Translations under genes and position numbers: made by a program
Origin: Actinomycetota bacterium
GTDB lineage: Bacteria; Actinomycetota; Acidimicrobiia; Acidimicrobiales; Iamiaceae
DNA length: 64,000 nucleotides
Direction: 5' to 3'
Assembly (NCBI GenBank): GCA_016185275.1
Contig: JACPNX010000037.1
Coordinates: 29,559 to 93,558 of the forward strand
Shown: positions 17,872 to 28,184 of the stretch, piece after piece
Numbering within the stretch: the first letter of the stretch is position 1
Layout: each line of letters begins with the position of its first letter
Notes under the pieces: model-generated
What the model was told of the DNA's origin: nothing
The model's input: the letters and a program-made list of their open reading frames with translations, nothing else
The model's database searches: none

Positions 17872-19131
17872 GTGCCCCCCACGGACCGCTCCGACGTCCT
17901 CGTGATCGGCGCCGGTCCGGCCGGTGCCGCCGCTTCGTACTGGCTCGCCTCTGCGGGCTACGACGTCGTGGCCGTCGAGCGCAAGGTCTTCCCGCGTGAG
18001 AAGACCTGCGGCGACGGCTTGACGCCCCGAGCGGTGAAGCAGCTCGCCGACATGGGTCTCGCCGAGCGCCTCGAGGACTTCCACCGCTTCGAGGGCCTGC
18101 GGGCCGTGGCCCACGGCATCACCCTCGAGCTGGCCTGGCCCGAGCACCCCGTCTACCCCTCGCACGGCTTCGTCGTCCGCCGGCGCGACCTCGACCAGAT
18201 GGTCGCCGAGCAGGCGGTCAAGGCGGGAGCGACCGTCCACGAAGGCACCGAGGCGCTCCAGCCGCTGGTCGAGGGCGGCCTCGTGGTCGGCGCGGTGGTG
18301 AAGGACAAGGAGCGGGGCGAGTCGCGGGAGCTGCGCGCCCGCTACGTGGTCGTGGCCGACGGCGCCAACTCGAGGTTCGGCCGGGCCCTGGGCACCTCGC
18401 GGAACCGTCGCTACCCGATGGGCATCGCGATCCGCGGCTACTACGAGAGCCCGCTCCACGACGACCCCTGGATCGAGAGCTCCCTCGACGTGCGCGACCG
18501 TCGCGGCGCCTCGTTGCCGGGCTACGGGTGGATCTTCCCCGTCGGCGACGGGACCGTGAACGTCGGCGTCGGTCTGCTGTCGACCTTCCGGGACTACCGC
18601 GACGTCAACACGACCCACCTCATGGAAGAGTTCGCGGCCACCGCGCCGCCGCGCTGGGGGCTCACCCCCGCGGGCGCGACGTGCGCGCCCACCGGCGGGC
18701 GCATCCCGATGGCCGGCTCGGTCGAGCCGAAGGTGGGCCCGACCTGGGCCGTGATCGGCGACGCGGCCGGCTCGGTGAACCCGTTCAACGGCGAGGGGAT
18801 CGACTACGCCTACGAGACGGGGCGCATGGTGGCCGGCCTGCTCGACGAGGCCCTCACCACGGGCGACGGCATGGCGCTCCAGCGCTACCCGCACCTGCTG
18901 CAGGCCGAGTACGGGCTGTACTTCAAGGTCGCCCGCCTGTTCTCAAAGGTGATCGGCCAGCCCGCGCTCATGCGGGAACTGACCCGCGTGGGCATGCACT
19001 CGCGCTCGCTCATGGAGTGGGTGCTGCGCATCATGGCCAACCTCTTGCGCGAGGACGAGCTGGGCCCGGCCGAGGCGGCCTACCGGGCCGTCGCTGCCAT
19101 CGTGCGCTTCGTCCCCGACCCCGTCGCCTGA
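17872..19131 (+). CDS. Geranylgeranyl-reductase-family FAD protein (probable menaquinone reductase)
   Basis: The 419-residue flavoprotein has an N-terminal dinucleotide-binding motif (VLVIGAGPAGAAASYWLA), the CGDGLTPRAV segment and the GDAAGSVNPFNGEGIDYAYETG motif, all typical of the geranylgeranyl reductase family. In actinobacteria, members saturate an isoprene unit of menaquinone (MenJ) or lipid chains. The location beside the bc/nuo genes favours menaquinone as substrate, but this is inference. The GTG start at 17872 lies 111 bases after the cytochrome c gene; that gap is GC-rich and featureless. The gene is convergent with zwf, 2 bases apart. Confidence 0.85.
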   Translation: MPPTDRSDVLVIGAGPAGAAASYWLASAGYDVVAVERKVFPREKTCGDGLTPRAVKQLADMGLAERLEDFHRFEGLRAVAHGITLELAWPEHPVYPSHGFVVRRRDLDQMVAEQAVKAGATVHEGTEALQPLVEGGLVVGAVVKDKERGESRELRARYVVVADGANSRFGRALGTSRNRRYPMGIAIRGYYESPLHDDPWIESSLDVRDRRGASLPGYGWIFPVGDGTVNVGVGLLSTFRDYRDVNTTHLMEEFAATAPPRWGLTPAGATCAPTGGRIPMAGSVEPKVGPTWAVIGDAAGSVNPFNGEGIDYAYETGRMVAGLLDEALTTGDGMALQRYPHLLQAEYGLYFKVARLFSKVIGQPALMRELTRVGMHSRSLMEWVLRIMANLLREDELGPAEAAYRAVAAIVRFVPDPVA

Positions 19132-19133
19132 GC

Positions 19134-20627
19134 TCAGTCCGGCGCGCGGGCCCCGTCGGCCGCACCGGCCCTGCGGGCCCGCAGGAGCTCGAGCGGATCG
19201 ATCCACCCGCCCACGTCCGCTGCCAGCCGGTTGGCCTCCGCCGGCCCCATCGAACCCTCCTTGTACAGCGAGGTCTCCGGCGGCGACTCGACGACCCGCT
19301 CCACGATGCGCCACTGCTCCTCGAGGCTGTCGGCCCGGCCGAAGCGGCGCCGGTCGCCCTGGAGCGCGTCCTCCAGCAGGCGCTGGTACGCCTCGGCGCG
19401 CTGGCCGAGAGCCTGGTCGTAATCCACGTCCAGGTCGATCGGCTGGGGGACGAGGCGGTCACCGGGGGCCTTGGCCTGGAGGTGGAGCGTGACGCCGTCG
19501 TCCTTGCCCAGCCGGAAGCGCAGGTGGTTCGGGTGGGGGTCGACGGTCTCGCCGGCGAAGAGCAGGCGGGGCGGGGCGTTGAACTGCACGATGGCCTCGG
19601 TCGCCGTCGTCGCCAGCGCCTTGCCGGAGCGGATGAGCCACGGCACGCCGGCCCAGCGCCACGAGTCGATCTCGAAGCGCACGGCCACGTACGTCTCGAC
19701 GTCCGAGCCGGCCTGCACCCCCTCGGCGTTCTCGTAGCCCCGGTACTGGCCGCGGACCACGTCGCTCGGCTCGATGGTGCGCACCTGGCGGAACAGCTTG
19801 GTCTTCTCGTCGGAGAGCGCGTCGGCATCAGCCGCCACCGGGGGCTCCATGGCGAGCAGGGCGACGATCTGCAGGAGGTGGTTCTGGAGCACGTCGCGCA
19901 GCGCGCCGACGCTCTCGTAGAACTTGCCGCGGCTGCCCACGCCGAAGTCCTCGGCCATCGTGATCTGCACGCTCGAGATGAAGTTGCGGTTCCAGACCGG
20001 CTCGAGCAGCGAGTTGGCGAAGCGGAACACGAGGAGGTTCTCGACCGCCTCCTTTCCGAGGAAGTGGTCGATCCGGTAGACGGCCTCCTCGGGGAACGCC
20101 CGGTGCAGGCAGTCGTTCAGGGCGCGGGCGGAGGCGATGTCACGCCCGAAGGGCTTTTCGACCACCACCCGGCTGTTGGTGTGGAGGCAGACCCGGCCGA
20201 GGCCGTCGATCACGTCGTCGAACAGCGCCGGCGGGATGGCGAGGTAGAACAGCGGCCGCTCGACGTCCGAACCCCGCACCTTGTCGCACAGCGCGTCGAA
20301 CGTCGCCGGCTCGCGGTAGTCGCCGTTCTGGTAGGTGAGGCGGGCGGCGACCCGGTCGATCACGTCGTCGTCCGGGTCCTTGACCACGTCGACCACGGAC
20401 TCGCGCATCCGCTGCCGGAGGGTCTCGTCGTCCCAGTCGGAGGAGGCGACCCCGAACACGGGGATGTCGAGGTGACCCTCGGCCTCCATGTGGTAGAGCG
20501 CGGGATAGATCTTCTTGGCCGCCAGGTCGCCGGTGGCGCCGAACAGCACGAGCGCGTCGCACGGACCGTCCGGCGCAGGGTTGGCGCCGGGTGCCGTTCC
20601 GGTGTCGTCATGCGGGTGTGCGCTCAC
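19134..20627 (-). CDS. zwf: Glucose-6-phosphate 1-dehydrogenase
   Basis: This enzyme oxidises glucose-6-phosphate with NAD(P)+ in the first step of the oxidative pentose phosphate pathway. The nucleotide-binding motif [19 protein letters not shown] and the active-site signature [15 protein letters not shown] are intact. Length is 497 residues, as expected. The GTG at 20625-20627 overlaps the gnd stop (GTGA). It is the last gene of a pgi-gnd-zwf set, so its NADPH production is probably coordinated with gnd. Confidence 0.95.
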   Translation of the reverse strand: MSAHPHDDTGTAPGANPAPDGPCDALVLFGATGDLAAKKIYPALYHMEAEGHLDIPVFGVASSDWDDETLRQRMRESVVDVVKDPDDDVIDRVAARLTYQNGDYREPATFDALCDKVRGSDVERPLFYLAIPPALFDDVIDGLGRVCLHTNSRVVVEKPFGRDIASARALNDCLHRAFPEEAVYRIDHFLGKEAVENLLVFRFANSLLEPVWNRNFISSVQITMAEDFGVGSRGKFYESVGALRDVLQNHLLQIVALLAMEPPVAADADALSDEKTKLFRQVRTIEPSDVVRGQYRGYENAEGVQAGSDVETYVAVRFEIDSWRWAGVPWLIRSGKALATTATEAIVQFNAPPRLLFAGETVDPHPNHLRFRLGKDDGVTLHLQAKAPGDRLVPQPIDLDVDYDQALGQRAEAYQRLLEDALQGDRRRFGRADSLEEQWRIVERVVESPPETSLYKEGSMGPAEANRLAADVGGWIDPLELLRARRAGAADGARAPD

Positions 20628-21592
20628 GAGGGGTCCTCCGCCGTCGCCTTGTGGACCGGGTGGCCCCCGAACTGCTTGCGCAGCGCCGCGACCACGCGCA
20701 TCTCGACGTCGTCGGGATCCTGCGAGACGAAGCGGGCGAACAGCGCGGCCGACATGACCGGCGCGGCGACGCCCAGCCGGATCGCCTCGGCGATCGTCCA
20801 GCGACCTTCGCCCGAGTCGGCGGCGAAGGGCGCGATCGCCTCGATGCCACCCTCGTCGTCGACCGCCCGCACGAGCAGGTCGAGCAGCCAGGAGCGCACG
20901 ACGCTGCCGTGCTGCCAGGAACCGAGTGCGGCGGGCACGTCGATGCCGAGGTCCGACTTGGCGAGCACGGCGTAGCCCTCGGCGAGCGCCTGCATCATCC
21001 CGTACTCGACTCCGTTGTGGACCATCTTCGTGTAGTGCCCCGCTCCGACCGGCCCGACGTGGGCGAGGCCCCGGCCTTCGCCGGGCGAGAGCGCCTCGAG
21101 CGCGGGCCACACCTTGGCGACGACGTCCGGCTCACCACCGACCATCAGCGCGTAGCCATACTCGAGGCCCCAGATGCCGCCGCTGGTCCCGGCGTCGACG
21201 AAGCCGACACCGCGCTCGGCCAGCATCCCGCCGCTGCGGATCGAGTCCTCGAAGTTCGAGTTGCCGCCGTCGACCACCACGTCGCCCTCGCTCATCAGGT
21301 CGCACAACCGGGTGACGGTCTCGTCGGTCGGCCCGCCGGCGGGGACCATCGACCACGCGATCCGGCTCCCCGCCGCGCCGAGGCGCTCGACCAGATCCTC
21401 GAGCGACGTGGCGTCGGACTGCTCGCTCTTCGGGTCGAAGCCCACGACCTCGTGGCCGGCCCGGCGCAGGCGTTCCGCCATGTTGGCCCCCATGCGCCCG
21501 AGCCCGATCATCCCGATGCGCAGGCGGGCGCCACCGGCGTCGCCGTGGGGCGAGGTCAACGCCTCCTGCTCCTGTCGCTCGGCTCCACTCAC
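20624..21592 (-). CDS. gnd: 6-phosphogluconate dehydrogenase, decarboxylating (short GndA type)
   Basis: The enzyme converts 6-phosphogluconate to ribulose-5-phosphate and CO2. Residues 25-40 hold the Rossmann motif [17 protein letters not shown]. Further signatures are [11 protein letters not shown], the [14 protein letters not shown] substrate loop and [18 protein letters not shown] with the catalytic Lys. At 322 residues it belongs to the short form found in actinobacteria. The GTG at 21590-21592 overlaps the pgi stop. The first ~24 residues are extra and may not be part of the folded enzyme. Confidence 0.94.
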   Translation of the reverse strand: MSGAERQEQEALTSPHGDAGGARLRIGMIGLGRMGANMAERLRRAGHEVVGFDPKSEQSDATSLEDLVERLGAAGSRIAWSMVPAGGPTDETVTRLCDLMSEGDVVVDGGNSNFEDSIRSGGMLAERGVGFVDAGTSGGIWGLEYGYALMVGGEPDVVAKVWPALEALSPGEGRGLAHVGPVGAGHYTKMVHNGVEYGMMQALAEGYAVLAKSDLGIDVPAALGSWQHGSVVRSWLLDLLVRAVDDEGGIEAIAPFAADSGEGRWTIAEAIRLGVAAPVMSAALFARFVSQDPDDVEMRVVAALRKQFGGHPVHKATAEDPS

Positions 21593-23109
21593 CGGGTCAC
21601 CTCCATGAGGTCGTCGATCGTGACGCGCGCGACCCGCAGGCCGTGGCGGCGCAAGGTCAGCCAGTCGCCGTCGGCCTGCGCGTGCTCGAGGGTCGAAAAG
21701 CCGTAGCCGGCGTCGGGGATCGGCTCGTCTTCGGGATCTTCTCCCACCACCTGCACGAACACGCCGGTGGGCGGACCGCCCTTGTGGAGCTGGCCCGTGG
21801 AGTGCAGGAAGCGGGGACCGAGCCCCACGGTGGTCGCGACCCGCAGGCGGTCCCGGATCGCGGTGCGGGCGTCCTCGACGGCGTCGACCACGCCGGACTC
21901 CGGATCGACGTAGGCCTGGATGGCCACGTAGTCGCCGGGGCGGACGCGCTCGAGCAGGCCGCCGAGCGGTTCCACCGGGATGTCGGGCGGGCCCTCCGCG
22001 AGCACCTTCGCGGTGGCCTCCTTGGCCTCGGCGACGTTGGGCTGGTCGAAGGGGTTGATGCCGAGCACGGCTCCGCACAGGGCCGTGGCCACCTCCCAGA
22101 GCAGTACCTGGCCGCCGAGGTCGAGCGGCCCGTCGAAGGGCAGGTCCACGACTGGGTGGCCGGCCTTCGCCAGGCGATCGAGCCCGTGGTGCTCGCCGAT
22201 GGCGACGAAGAGGCGGTCGTCGCCGTACACCTCGGGCGGCCCGAGGCGCTCGCCGGCGATCGGCACGACCCCGGTGCCCTGCTTGCCGGTCGACTCGGCG
22301 AGCAGCTGTTCGAGCCACAGGCCGAAGCTCTCGATCGTGGTGTCGATGACCAGCGTGACCTTGTCCCGCCCGGCCCTCACGGCGCAACCGAGCGCGGCGC
22401 CCAGACGGACGCCGGGGTTGCCGGCCGGATCGGCCTCCGGTCCCAGGCGGGCGGCCATGGTCTGCGCGGCAGCGAGGATGCCGGTCCAGTCCACGCCGGA
22501 CAGCGCGGCGGGCACCATGCCGAAGTGCGACAGGGCCGAGTAGCGGCCGCCGATGTCGGGCCGGTTCTCGAACAGTGCCCGGAAGCCCCGCTCGACGGCC
22601 GTCCGGGCCAGCGAGGTCCCGGGGTCCGTGATCGCCACGAAGCGGTCGGGGCGGGGGGTCCTGGCCCAGAACGTCGCCAGGTGGCTGCGGGTCTCGATCG
22701 TCGAGCCGGACTTGGACGATGCGATGAACAGCGTCGTCTCGGCCGGGCACTCGTGGCCGACGCGCCGCACCGCCGCCGGGTCGGTGGTGTCGAGCACCCG
22801 AAGCTCGATGCCGGCCGGTGCGAACGTCCGGGCCAGCACCTCGGGGAACAGGCTCGACCCACCCATGCCCATGACCACCGCGTGGGTGATGCCGTCGCTC
22901 CGGGCCGTCGACGCGAACAGGTCGAGCCGATCCCGGTCGGCGAGCAGGTCGTCGGCCACGTGCAGCCAACCCAGCCGGTCGGCGACCTCGGTGGGGTCGT
23001 CCTGCCAGAGCGTGTGGTCACCGGTCCACATCCGGCGCACCGCGCCACGATCGGTCAGGTCTTGGACGGCTCCGTCAACGGCTTCAGCGAGTGGTCCGAG
23101 TCGATCCAT
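21589..23109 (-). CDS. pgi: Glucose-6-phosphate isomerase
   Basis: Pgi interconverts glucose-6-phosphate and fructose-6-phosphate. The 506 residues carry the SIS-type sugar-phosphate motifs GMGGSSLFPEVL and FIASSKSGSTIETRSH, plus LGINPFDQPNVAEAK near the C-terminus. The ATG at 23107-23109 has GGAGG 6 bases upstream. In several actinobacteria this enzyme is fused to transaldolase; here it stands alone and no transaldolase gene is in the window. The upstream gap 23110-23256 contains a hairpin that may end the previous gene. Confidence 0.92.
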   Translation of the reverse strand: MDRLGPLAEAVDGAVQDLTDRGAVRRMWTGDHTLWQDDPTEVADRLGWLHVADDLLADRDRLDLFASTARSDGITHAVVMGMGGSSLFPEVLARTFAPAGIELRVLDTTDPAAVRRVGHECPAETTLFIASSKSGSTIETRSHLATFWARTPRPDRFVAITDPGTSLARTAVERGFRALFENRPDIGGRYSALSHFGMVPAALSGVDWTGILAAAQTMAARLGPEADPAGNPGVRLGAALGCAVRAGRDKVTLVIDTTIESFGLWLEQLLAESTGKQGTGVVPIAGERLGPPEVYGDDRLFVAIGEHHGLDRLAKAGHPVVDLPFDGPLDLGGQVLLWEVATALCGAVLGINPFDQPNVAEAKEATAKVLAEGPPDIPVEPLGGLLERVRPGDYVAIQAYVDPESGVVDAVEDARTAIRDRLRVATTVGLGPRFLHSTGQLHKGGPPTGVFVQVVGEDPEDEPIPDAGYGFSTLEHAQADGDWLTLRRHGLRVARVTIDDLMEVTR

Positions 23110-23200
23110 GCAACCTCCGCAGGAGATGATCCCCGGAGTTCTACCCTGCCGGTGCCGAGCGGGCCGGGCGGCACGATGGGCGGGGCCGCTGCTCCACCGG

Positions 23201-23218
23201 CCGGCGGTCCCCCGCCGG
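23201..23218 (-). terminator. Candidate terminator after the GGDEF-EAL gene
   Basis: CCGGCGG and CCGCCGG form a perfect 7-base stem with a TCCC loop, about 40 bases after the stop at 23257. No T-run follows. It separates the diguanylate cyclase gene from pgi, which has its own strong ribosome-binding site. Confidence 0.4.
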
Positions 23219-23256
23219 TGCCGGCGAGGCCGGGCCGGGCGTGGGTCCATCGGCCG

Positions 23257-25797
23257 TCACGCCGGGTCCAGCGCCGCCAAGGCGGCCGACAGATCGCGCT
23301 CGGGCACGGGCGGTGACAGCAGGAACCCTTGGGCGCCGTCGCATCCCAGCTCCTCGAGCACCGCGCGCTGGGCCGGCGTCTCGACTCCCTCCGCGACCGT
23401 GCGGAAGTCGAGGGCGCGCCCGAGCACGAGCGCCGCCGACACGATGGCCCGGTCCTTGCCGTCGGGATCGGCGAGGCCCGACATGAAGGATCCGTCGATC
23501 TTGAGCACGTCCGCCATCCCGAATCGCCGGACGTAGTCCAAGGTGGCGTAGCCGGTGCCGAAGTCGTCGATGGCCAGCTCCACGTCCAGCTCCTTGAGCC
23601 TGGCGAGGGCCTCGACCGACGTGTCGGTGTCGTGCACGAGGTCGCTCTCGGTGACCTCGAGGCAGAGGTGGGCGCCGGGGAGCCGGTTGCGGTCGAGGGC
23701 GGCGACGACCACGTCGAACAGCTCGCGGTGCGCGAGCTGGCGGGCGGAGACGTTCACGGTCACGACGAGCGCCCGGCCCGCATCGAGGAAGCGGCGCGCC
23801 GCGGCCGTGGCCTCGTCGATGACCCACGCGCCGAGCGGGATGATCAACCCGCTGTCCTCGGCCACCGGGATCAGCTCGGCGGGCGACGCGCGGCGGCCGT
23901 GGATCCGCCACCGCAGCAGCGCCTCGACGCCGACCACCACCCCGTCCGTGAGGCGGATCTGCGGTTGGTAGTGCAGCGCGAATCCGGCGTCGCGCAAGCC
24001 CTCGCGCAGGTCGTTCTCGACCTGGAGGCGCCGCTGGGCCCGCTCGCGCAGGTCCTCTTCGAAGACGGCCGTCGCGTTCCGGCCGCGCGCCTTCGCCTCG
24101 TACATCGCCAGGTCGGCGTCGCGCAGCAGCGTCTCCGCGGCCACGTCCGCGCTGCCGACCGCGATCCCCATGGACGCGGTCACCACGACCGTCGAGCCGC
24201 CGATGTGGACCGGCTCCTCGAGGGCGCCGGCCAGCCGGCCGGCCAGAGCTGTCGCCCCTTCACGGTCGTGCACGTCGTCGCACAGCACCACGAACTCGTC
24301 GCCCCCGAACCGGGCGACGACGTCGCGCGGGCGCACGGTCCGGCGGAACCGGCCAGCCACGGCCCGGAGCAGCTCGTCGCCCGCAGCATGCCCAAGCGTG
24401 TCGTTGACGAGCTTGAACCGGTCGAGGTCGACGAACACGACCGCGAGCAGGACGCCGGGGCGGTCGGCCCCGCGCTCGCACATGCGGGTGAGGATCTCCG
24501 CTCGGTTGGGCAGCCCGGTGAGCTGGTCGTAGCTGGCCCGGTACGCCAGCTCGCGCTCCAGGTCGCGGCGTTCGACGGCGAGGGCCATGACGTTGGCGTA
24601 GCGCTCGAGCAGCGATCGCTCGGCTCCTGTCGGCGGCCGGTCGCCGGGGTGCAGGGCAGCGAGCGACCCGGTCACGGCGCCGTGGGAGGACACCACCGGA
24701 ACCGCCCAGCAGCTGCGCAGGCCGAGATCCGCCAGCGCCTCGACCCCCTCGTCGCCTGGCGGGCCGAGCTCTCGGACAGGCACGTGACCCAGCGCGCCGC
24801 CGGTGACGACCCGGTCGGTGCGGTCGAAGAGCTGCAGCGCGCTGATCGGTAGCGACGGACCGATGTGGACCGCACCGTCGCCCTCGGACCGGGCGATGCC
24901 CACCACGACCCTGGCGTCCCGAAGCCGCGACTCGGCGGCCTCGGCCACACGGCGGATCGTGCTGCGGAGGTCCTCCCCCCGGGCCACCCCCTCCACGAGG
25001 TGGGCCGTCTCGGCAAGGAGGTCTTCGGCGAGGAAGCCGTCGGTGACGTCGGTGGCCGAGATCACGACGCCGGCCACGGCCGGATCGCCGGGCCGGTCGG
25101 CGAGCACGGCGCGCAGCACCCGTTGCGCTCCGTCGGCCCGCTCGACACGGAGGAGCAGCGGCTCACCACCGCCACCGCTGGTGATCAGCGCCTCGAGGGC
25201 TTCGCCGCCGAGCGAGTGGCGATCCTCCTCCGTGAGCAGCGACGAGAGCGGGCACCCTTCGAGCTCGCTCACGGGCCGGCCGAGCACCGCCGCGGCGTTG
25301 GGGTTCAGGTACACGATGTGCCCACGCCGGTCGGTCACGATGATCACGTCCGCCGTCTGGCGGAGAAGAGCGTCGGCCCAGGCTTCCCTGCGACGGAGGC
25401 TCTCCACGTCGTGCTGGCCGGGGCCGACGCGCCGGGTGATGTCGCGCAACGACACGACCAGCGCGCCCTCCGGCTCGGCGAGGCGGTTGTTGACCACGAG
25501 CTCCACCTCGCGGACGGACCCGTCGCCCCCGTAGACGGTCGCCGCCATGGGACCGCTGATGCCGGGCCGGCCGACGACCTCGGCGAACGCCGTCTCGTGC
25601 AGCGGGCGGTTGCCCTGCTTGGCGAACAGCTCGAACGACGACCGTCCGACAAGCCGATCCCGCGGCCAGGCGAGCAGGAGCTCGACGTCGCCGGCGACGT
25701 CCCGGATCACCGCATCGGCGTCCACCACGAGCACGACGTCGGGAAGCGCGTCGAGCAACCAGGCTCGATCGTCGGTCGAGGGCATGACGACGGCCAT
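23257..25797 (-). CDS. PAS-PAS-GAF-GGDEF-EAL cyclic-di-GMP protein
   Basis: The protein is cytosolic and has 846 residues. Two PAS-like domains (about 12-125 and 135-255) precede a GAF-like domain (about 265-410). The GGDEF domain has an intact active site (498-502) and an intact inhibitory site RPRD (489-492) exactly 5 residues before it. The EAL domain shows E625, N682, E714, D744-D745 and K766, the expected metal and catalytic residues. Synthesis and breakdown of c-di-GMP are therefore both possible. The ligand of the sensor domains is unknown. Start is an ATG at 25795-25797; MPSTDD four codons later is an alternative. It follows hemL after 67 bases. Confidence 0.92.
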   Translation of the reverse strand: MAVVMPSTDDRAWLLDALPDVVLVVDADAVIRDVAGDVELLLAWPRDRLVGRSSFELFAKQGNRPLHETAFAEVVGRPGISGPMAATVYGGDGSVREVELVVNNRLAEPEGALVVSLRDITRRVGPGQHDVESLRRREAWADALLRQTADVIIVTDRRGHIVYLNPNAAAVLGRPVSELEGCPLSSLLTEEDRHSLGGEALEALITSGGGGEPLLLRVERADGAQRVLRAVLADRPGDPAVAGVVISATDVTDGFLAEDLLAETAHLVEGVARGEDLRSTIRRVAEAAESRLRDARVVVGIARSEGDGAVHIGPSLPISALQLFDRTDRVVTGGALGHVPVRELGPPGDEGVEALADLGLRSCWAVPVVSSHGAVTGSLAALHPGDRPPTGAERSLLERYANVMALAVERRDLERELAYRASYDQLTGLPNRAEILTRMCERGADRPGVLLAVVFVDLDRFKLVNDTLGHAAGDELLRAVAGRFRRTVRPRDVVARFGGDEFVVLCDDVHDREGATALAGRLAGALEEPVHIGGSTVVVTASMGIAVGSADVAAETLLRDADLAMYEAKARGRNATAVFEEDLRERAQRRLQVENDLREGLRDAGFALHYQPQIRLTDGVVVGVEALLRWRIHGRRASPAELIPVAEDSGLIIPLGAWVIDEATAAARRFLDAGRALVVTVNVSARQLAHRELFDVVVAALDRNRLPGAHLCLEVTESDLVHDTDTSVEALARLKELDVELAIDDFGTGYATLDYVRRFGMADVLKIDGSFMSGLADPDGKDRAIVSAALVLGRALDFRTVAEGVETPAQRAVLEELGCDGAQGFLLSPPVPERDLSAALAALDPA

Positions 25798-25864
25798 GGT
25801 GGCAGAAGCGCCTTGCCGCCGCCTGTGCTGCGCCGTGCGACCCGGCGGGTGCCCGAGGGGCGGG

Positions 25865-27175
25865 TCAGGACCGGGGCCAGCCCCCGCGAGCGACCTCGGC
25901 GGCCGCCTCCGCCACCTGGTCGACCACCGCTTCGAGCAGCGCGTCGTCGTGGGCCAGGCCGGGGAACAGCACCTCGTACGCGCCGGGCGCCAGGGCCACG
26001 CCCCGGCGGAGCAGTGCATGGAACAGCGACGCGTACGCCGACTCGTCGGTCCGCCGTGCCGTCTCGTAGTCGACCGGATCGTCCGGTCCGAGGTGCAGCC
26101 CGACGAGGGACGCAGCCACGAGCGCGCGGGCGGTCAGGCCGGCGGCATCGAACGCGTCCTGCAGGCCACGCCCGAAGCGCGCGGCACGGTCGCCGAGCGT
26201 CTCGTATGCCGCTGCGTCCAGGAGGTCCAGGGCGGCCAAGCCGGCGGCCGTGGCCAGCGGGTTCCCCGACAGCGTGCCCGCCTGGTAGACGGGCCCGAGG
26301 GGGGCCAGGTGGTCCATGAGGTCGGCGCGGCCGCCGAACGCTCCGATGTTCAGCCCACCACCGATCACCTTGCCGAAGCAGGACAGGTCGGGCCGGATCC
26401 CGGAGAGCTCCTGGGCGCCGCCGCGAGCGACGCGGAACCCGGTGATGACCTCGTCGAATACGAGCAGCGCGCCGACGCGGTCGCACTCGGCGCGCAGCTC
26501 GGCGAGGAACCCCGGCCGGGGCGGGACGAGGCCCATGTTGGCGGCGATCGGCTCGACGATCACGCAGGCCACGCGACCGTCGAGCCGGGGCACGCGGTTG
26601 TACGCGGCGATCGTCGTGTCGGCCACCGCCCCGGCCGGCACGCCGGCGGAGCCCGGCACCGTGCCCGACTCGTCGGCGTCGAGCAGGGCCACCCCGCTGC
26701 CCGACTCGGCCAGCAGCGCATCACCGTGCCCGTGGTAGCCGCCCGCGAACTTCACGACCGCGTCGCGCCCGGTGGCGCCGCGGGCCAGGCGGACGGCCGA
26801 CATGGTCGCTTCGGTCCCGCTCGACACCAACCGGACCTTCTCGCACGACGGCACGCGCTCGGCGATGGCCTCGGCCAGCAGGACCTCGCGTTCGGTGGGG
26901 GCACCGAACGACGTGCCCTCGGCGGCGGCGCGGGTGACGGCCTCGACGATGCGCGGGTGCGCGTGCCCGGCGATCACCGCGCCGTACGACTGGACGAGGT
27001 CGACGTAGCGGGTGCCCTCGACGTCCCACACGTACGGACCCTCGCCGCGGGCCACGAAGTACGGCGTGCCGCCGACGGCCCGGAACGCCCGCACGGGAGA
27101 GTTCACGCCACCGGGGATGACCGCCTGGGCGCGGGCGAACAGCGCCTCGTTGGAGCCCGCCGGCTCGCCGGTCAC
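25865..27175 (-). CDS. hemL: Glutamate-1-semialdehyde 2,1-aminomutase
   Basis: HemL makes 5-aminolevulinate from glutamate-1-semialdehyde using pyridoxal or pyridoxamine phosphate. Key motifs are VIPGGVNSPVRAF, the YHGHGDAL loop, VIVEPIAANMG, DEVITGFRV and FGKVIGGGLNIGAFGG with the cofactor-binding Lys near residue 270. Length is 436 residues. The GTG at 27173-27175 overlaps the hemB stop. Together with hemA it gives the C5 route to heme. Confidence 0.96.
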   Translation of the reverse strand: MTGEPAGSNEALFARAQAVIPGGVNSPVRAFRAVGGTPYFVARGEGPYVWDVEGTRYVDLVQSYGAVIAGHAHPRIVEAVTRAAAEGTSFGAPTEREVLLAEAIAERVPSCEKVRLVSSGTEATMSAVRLARGATGRDAVVKFAGGYHGHGDALLAESGSGVALLDADESGTVPGSAGVPAGAVADTTIAAYNRVPRLDGRVACVIVEPIAANMGLVPPRPGFLAELRAECDRVGALLVFDEVITGFRVARGGAQELSGIRPDLSCFGKVIGGGLNIGAFGGRADLMDHLAPLGPVYQAGTLSGNPLATAAGLAALDLLDAAAYETLGDRAARFGRGLQDAFDAAGLTARALVAASLVGLHLGPDDPVDYETARRTDESAYASLFHALLRRGVALAPGAYEVLFPGLAHDDALLEAVVDQVAEAAAEVARGGWPRS

Positions 27176-28152
27176 GCCAGCTGCTCGGCGATCTCGCGGG
27201 TGAGGTACGTCAGGATCAGGTCGGCACCTGCTCGCTTGATCGCGAGCAGGTGCTCCAACGCGACGGCCGGCCCGTCGATCCAGCCGCGCTCGGCGGCGGC
27301 CTTGAGCATGGCGTACTCGCCCGACACGTGGTAGGCGGCCAGCGGCACGCCGACCTCGGCGCGGGCGCGGGCGATCACGTCGAGGTAGGCGAGGGCGGGC
27401 TTGACCATCACCATGTCCGCGCCCTCGCCGACGTCCTCGCGGATCTCCTCCAGCGCCTCGCGCCAGTTGCCGGGGTCCTGCTGGTAGCCACGCCGGTCAC
27501 CGCCGCCCGCGATGGTCACGTCCACCGCGTCCCGGAACGGGCCGTACAGCGCCGAGGCGTACTTGGCGGCGTAGGCGAGGATCGCCACGTGGTCGTGGCC
27601 GGCCTCGTCGAGGGCCCCGCGGATGGCGCGGACCTGCCCGTCCATCATCCCCGACGGTGCCACGACGTCCGCGCCCGCGTCGGCCTGAGCCAGCGCCACC
27701 TCGGCGTAGCGGTCGAGCGTGGCGTCGTTGTCGACCTCACCGGCGGCGGTGAGCAGCCCGCAGTGGCCGTGGTCGGTGTACTCGTCGAGGCACAGGTCGG
27801 CGAGCAGGACGAGGTCGTCGCCCACGTCGTCGCGCAGGTCGCGCAGCGCGACCTGCACGACGCCGTCAGGATCGGACGCGCCGGACCCCTCGGCGTCCTT
27901 GCGCTCCGGCACGCCGAAGAGGATCACCGCCCCGACACCGAGACCCCGCAGCTCGGCCACCTCCTTGCGCAACGAGTCGCGGGAGTGCTGCACGACGCCG
28001 GGCAGCGAGGCGATCGGCTGCGGTTCGGTGATGCCCTCGCGCACGAACAGCGGTGCGACGAGGTCGTCGACGCCGAGGCGCGTCTCCGCGACGAGGCGCC
28101 GCAACGCCGGCGTGCGGCGCAGGCGGCGCAGGCGGCGCTGGGGGAAGCTCAC
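27172..28152 (-). CDS. hemB: Delta-aminolevulinic acid dehydratase (porphobilinogen synthase)
   Basis: HemB condenses two 5-aminolevulinate molecules to porphobilinogen. The Schiff-base lysines lie in AYAAKYASALYGPFRDA and MVMVKPALAYLD. The metal loop reads LCLDEYTDHGHCG. Two of the three Cys of zinc-type enzymes are present and the middle one is Asp, so the metal use is not certain from sequence. Length is 326 residues. Start is a GTG at 28150-28152, 32 bases after the S9 peptidase gene. Confidence 0.96.
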   Translation of the reverse strand: MSFPQRRLRRLRRTPALRRLVAETRLGVDDLVAPLFVREGITEPQPIASLPGVVQHSRDSLRKEVAELRGLGVGAVILFGVPERKDAEGSGASDPDGVVQVALRDLRDDVGDDLVLLADLCLDEYTDHGHCGLLTAAGEVDNDATLDRYAEVALAQADAGADVVAPSGMMDGQVRAIRGALDEAGHDHVAILAYAAKYASALYGPFRDAVDVTIAGGGDRRGYQQDPGNWREALEEIREDVGEGADMVMVKPALAYLDVIARARAEVGVPLAAYHVSGEYAMLKAAAERGWIDGPAVALEHLLAIKRAGADLILTYLTREIAEQLA

Positions 28153-28184
28153 CGGCCCAGCCTACGAAGCGCCGGTCGCGACCC

